Shown: piece after piece, positions 62,626 through 64,000 of the stretch | Numbering within the stretch: the stretch's first letter is position 1 | How the letters are laid out: the number at the start of each line of letters is the position of its first letter | Assembly: GCF_000828915.1 (NCBI RefSeq) | Contig: NZ_AP014569.1 | Location: forward strand, 248,001-312,000 | Length of the DNA stretch: 64,000 nt | From: Serpentinimonas maccroryi | GTDB taxonomy: Bacteria; Pseudomonadota; Gammaproteobacteria; Burkholderiales; Burkholderiaceae_C | Direction: 5' to 3' | The notes under the pieces: model-generated | Databases searched by the model: none | The model's input: the letters and a program-made list of their open reading frames with translations, nothing else | What the model was told of the DNA's origin: nothing | Position numbers and translations under genes: made by a program

Positions 62626-63578
62626 GCGTGCGCCACCCGCGCGCACAGCACGCGCTCAAAGTGGGTGGGGTCGTGCGGCACCAGCATGGCGGCATCGCGT
62701 GGCAGATACCAGTCCCACAGGCGCGAGAGCCAAAAGCGCAGCGCCGCAGCGCGCAGCAGCAGCGGCAGCAGCTCGTGCTCGGCGGCGCTCAAGGGGCGCA
62801 GGTTTTGGTAGGCAGTCAGCAGGGCGTGACTGCGCGACGCGTCGGGCTGGCCGCTGGCCAGGTCGATGCACCAGTCGTTCAGGGCCACGCTCAGGTCGAA
62901 CAACCAAGTGTCGCAGCCGGCGAAGTAAAAATCGAACACACCGGTGAGCCGGTCGCCCTCGAACAGGGCGTTGTCACGGAACAGATCGGCGTGCACCGGG
63001 CCGCGCGGCAGGCTGTGGTAGCGCGGCTGCTGCGCCAGCTCGTTTTGCAGCGCCAGTTCGCTGCGCAGCAAAGCGGCTTGCGCCGGGCTTAAATGCGGCA
63101 GCACCTCGGGGGCGGTCTGGTTCCACCACGCCAAGCCGCGCAGGTTGGGCTGCTGGCGCGGGTAGTCGAGTGCCGCCAAGTGCATGCGCGCCAGCAGGGT
63201 GCCCAGTTGCGCGCAGTGCGCGGGGTGCGGCGCCAGCACGCTCTGGCCGGGCAGCTTGTTGACCAGCGCCGCCGGTTTGCCGAGCAGCCGGTGCAGGATC
63301 TGGCCGCTGGCGTCTGGGGCCGGGTTGGGCACCGGGATGCCCTTGGCGGCCAGATGCTGCATCAGGCAGAGGTAAAAGGGCAGTTGCTCAAAGCCCAGGC
63401 GCTCAAACAGCGTCAGCACGTATTCGTGCCGTGCGCCATCGGGTGCCTGCACCGAGGCAAAGTAGTTGGTGTTCTCAATGCCGCCGGGGCAGCCGCGCAG
63501 CTCGAGCAGTTCGCCTAGGCCCAACTGCTGCAGCAGCGCCGCGGCTTGGGCCGGTGTGACTTCGGTATAGACCGCCAT
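62622..63578 (-). CDS. thrB: homoserine kinase (APH-fold, type II ThrB)
   Basis: Protein of 318 aa from ATG at 63578 (MAVYTEVTPAQAAALLQQLG). The fold is that of aminoglycoside/choline kinases: CPGGIENTNYFASV and YVLTLFE form the nucleotide site, and the catalytic loop reads GPVHADLFRDNALFEGDRLTGVFDFYFAGCDTWLFDLSVALNDW with the metal-binding DF motif. It phosphorylates homoserine in threonine synthesis. This type replaces the GHMP-type ThrB in many alpha- and betaproteobacteria. It is divergent from polA (81-bp gap). Confidence 0.93.
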   Translation of the reverse strand: MAVYTEVTPAQAAALLQQLGLGELLELRGCPGGIENTNYFASVQAPDGARHEYVLTLFERLGFEQLPFYLCLMQHLAAKGIPVPNPAPDASGQILHRLLGKPAALVNKLPGQSVLAPHPAHCAQLGTLLARMHLAALDYPRQQPNLRGLAWWNQTAPEVLPHLSPAQAALLRSELALQNELAQQPRYHSLPRGPVHADLFRDNALFEGDRLTGVFDFYFAGCDTWLFDLSVALNDWCIDLASGQPDASRSHALLTAYQNLRPLSAAEHELLPLLLRAAALRFWLSRLWDWYLPRDAAMLVPHDPTHFERVLCARVAHA

Positions 63579-63659
63579 GGCTAGGGGGAGCAGGGCGCGC
63601 GCAGGGCGCCAGACAGGGGGGCTTGCATAGGCTGCGATTGTAGGCGGCACAATGCGGGC

Positions 63660-64000
63660 ATGACTGAATCTCCCCCCACCCTGCTGCTGGTCGATGGCTC
63701 GAGCTACCTCTACCGCGCCTTTCACGCCATGCCCGATTTGCGCGCCGTGCCCGGCGACCCCAGCAGCCCGGCCACCGGCGCCCTGCGCGGCCTCATCAAC
63801 ATGGCGCAGGCGCTGTTGCGCGAGCACCCGGCGCAGAGCGCCGCCTTTGTGTTCGACGCGCCCGGCCCCACCTTTCGCGATGCGCTCTACCCGGCCTACA
63901 AAGCGCAGCGCAGCCCCATGCCCGACGATTTGCGCGCCCAGATCGAGCCCATCCACACGGTGCTGCGCCTGCTCGGCTGGCCGGTGCTGTGCGTGCCCGG
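63660..64000 (+). CDS. polA: DNA polymerase I, partial (runs off right edge)
   Basis: The frame from ATG at 63660 stays open to the window end (113 full codons). The visible part is the start of the 5'-3' exonuclease domain: TLLLVDGSSYLYRAFHAMPDL with the first metal-binding Asp, TGALRGLINMAQALL, SAAFVFDAPGPTFRDALYPAYKAQRSPMPDDL and the LLGWPVLCV segment. The match to PolA is unambiguous; the polymerase domain lies beyond the window. Confidence 0.95.
   Translation, partial: MTESPPTLLLVDGSSYLYRAFHAMPDLRAVPGDPSSPATGALRGLINMAQALLREHPAQSAAFVFDAPGPTFRDALYPAYKAQRSPMPDDLRAQIEPIHTVLRLLGWPVLCVP

Overview
The window looks like a GC-rich betaproteobacterial chromosome of the order Burkholderiales, most likely family Comamonadaceae. 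The grounds are gene content and order: a BPSS1780-type membrane protein next to an APH-fold homoserine kinase, a tldD/rodA/radA block, a CheA with the repeated G-Y-G-x-F linker motif, and a fliE / fliF-R flagellar cluster. The genus cannot be fixed from the sequence alone.

Layout. (1) Positions 1-16419 are accessory DNA. A leftward operon of four large, tightly packed genes fills 1-11467: an SF2 helicase of about 1774 aa with zinc/DUF1998-type cysteines and a C-terminal Vsr/DUF559-like nuclease, an SNF2-type helicase, an AAA ATPase with a DUF234-like C-terminus, and an Eco57I/DrmMI-like DNA methylase cut off by the left edge. This looks like an anti-phage system that mixes features of class 1 DISARM and Druantia, and it is the main discovery candidate. 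An intact IS21-family element (11579-14177, 6-bp target duplication) sits 111 bp upstream of the operon. A frameshifted IS1202-family-like element (14771-16293, 18-bp target duplication) follows. A 46-nt 3' fragment of a tRNA-Asn gene (16374-16419) marks the right end of what appears to be a tRNA-Asn genomic island; the intact tRNA and an integrase should lie left of the window.

(2) Positions 16436-29000 are ordinary chromosome: a DUF2892 protein, an arsenate reductase, a divergent secreted alkaline phosphatase, tldD, rodA, radA, a pilin-like protein, a small LPS/polysaccharide cluster (two glycosyltransferases, a methyltransferase, an O-antigen ligase-like protein), and ilvE.

(3) Positions 29100-50050 are a motility island. 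A sigma-28-type promoter drives an unknown, low-complexity protein. The leftward chemotaxis operon cheZ-like/cheY/cheA/cheR/cheD/cheB follows, then a rightward receiver-kinase plus NarL-type regulator pair, the leftward flagellar export, motor and switch operon fliF-G-H-I-J-K-L-M-N-O-P-Q-R, a divergent fliE, and fliT.

(4) Positions 50155-64000 hold a ComEA-like protein, a CoA-pyrophosphatase-type Nudix enzyme, a CobD/CbiB-family protein, rsgA, an M48 peptidase, orn, a DEAD-box RNA helicase with a leader of about 340 nt, a motA/motB-like stator pair, uvrD/pcrA, a BPSS1780-family membrane protein, thrB, and the start of polA at the right edge.

Translational coupling by 4-bp ATGA overlaps recurs (istA/istB, kinase/regulator, fliI/fliJ, fliJ/fliK, fliO/fliP, motA/motB, GT2/ligase, thrB/BPSS1780). 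No CRISPR array, rRNA or complete tRNA was seen.
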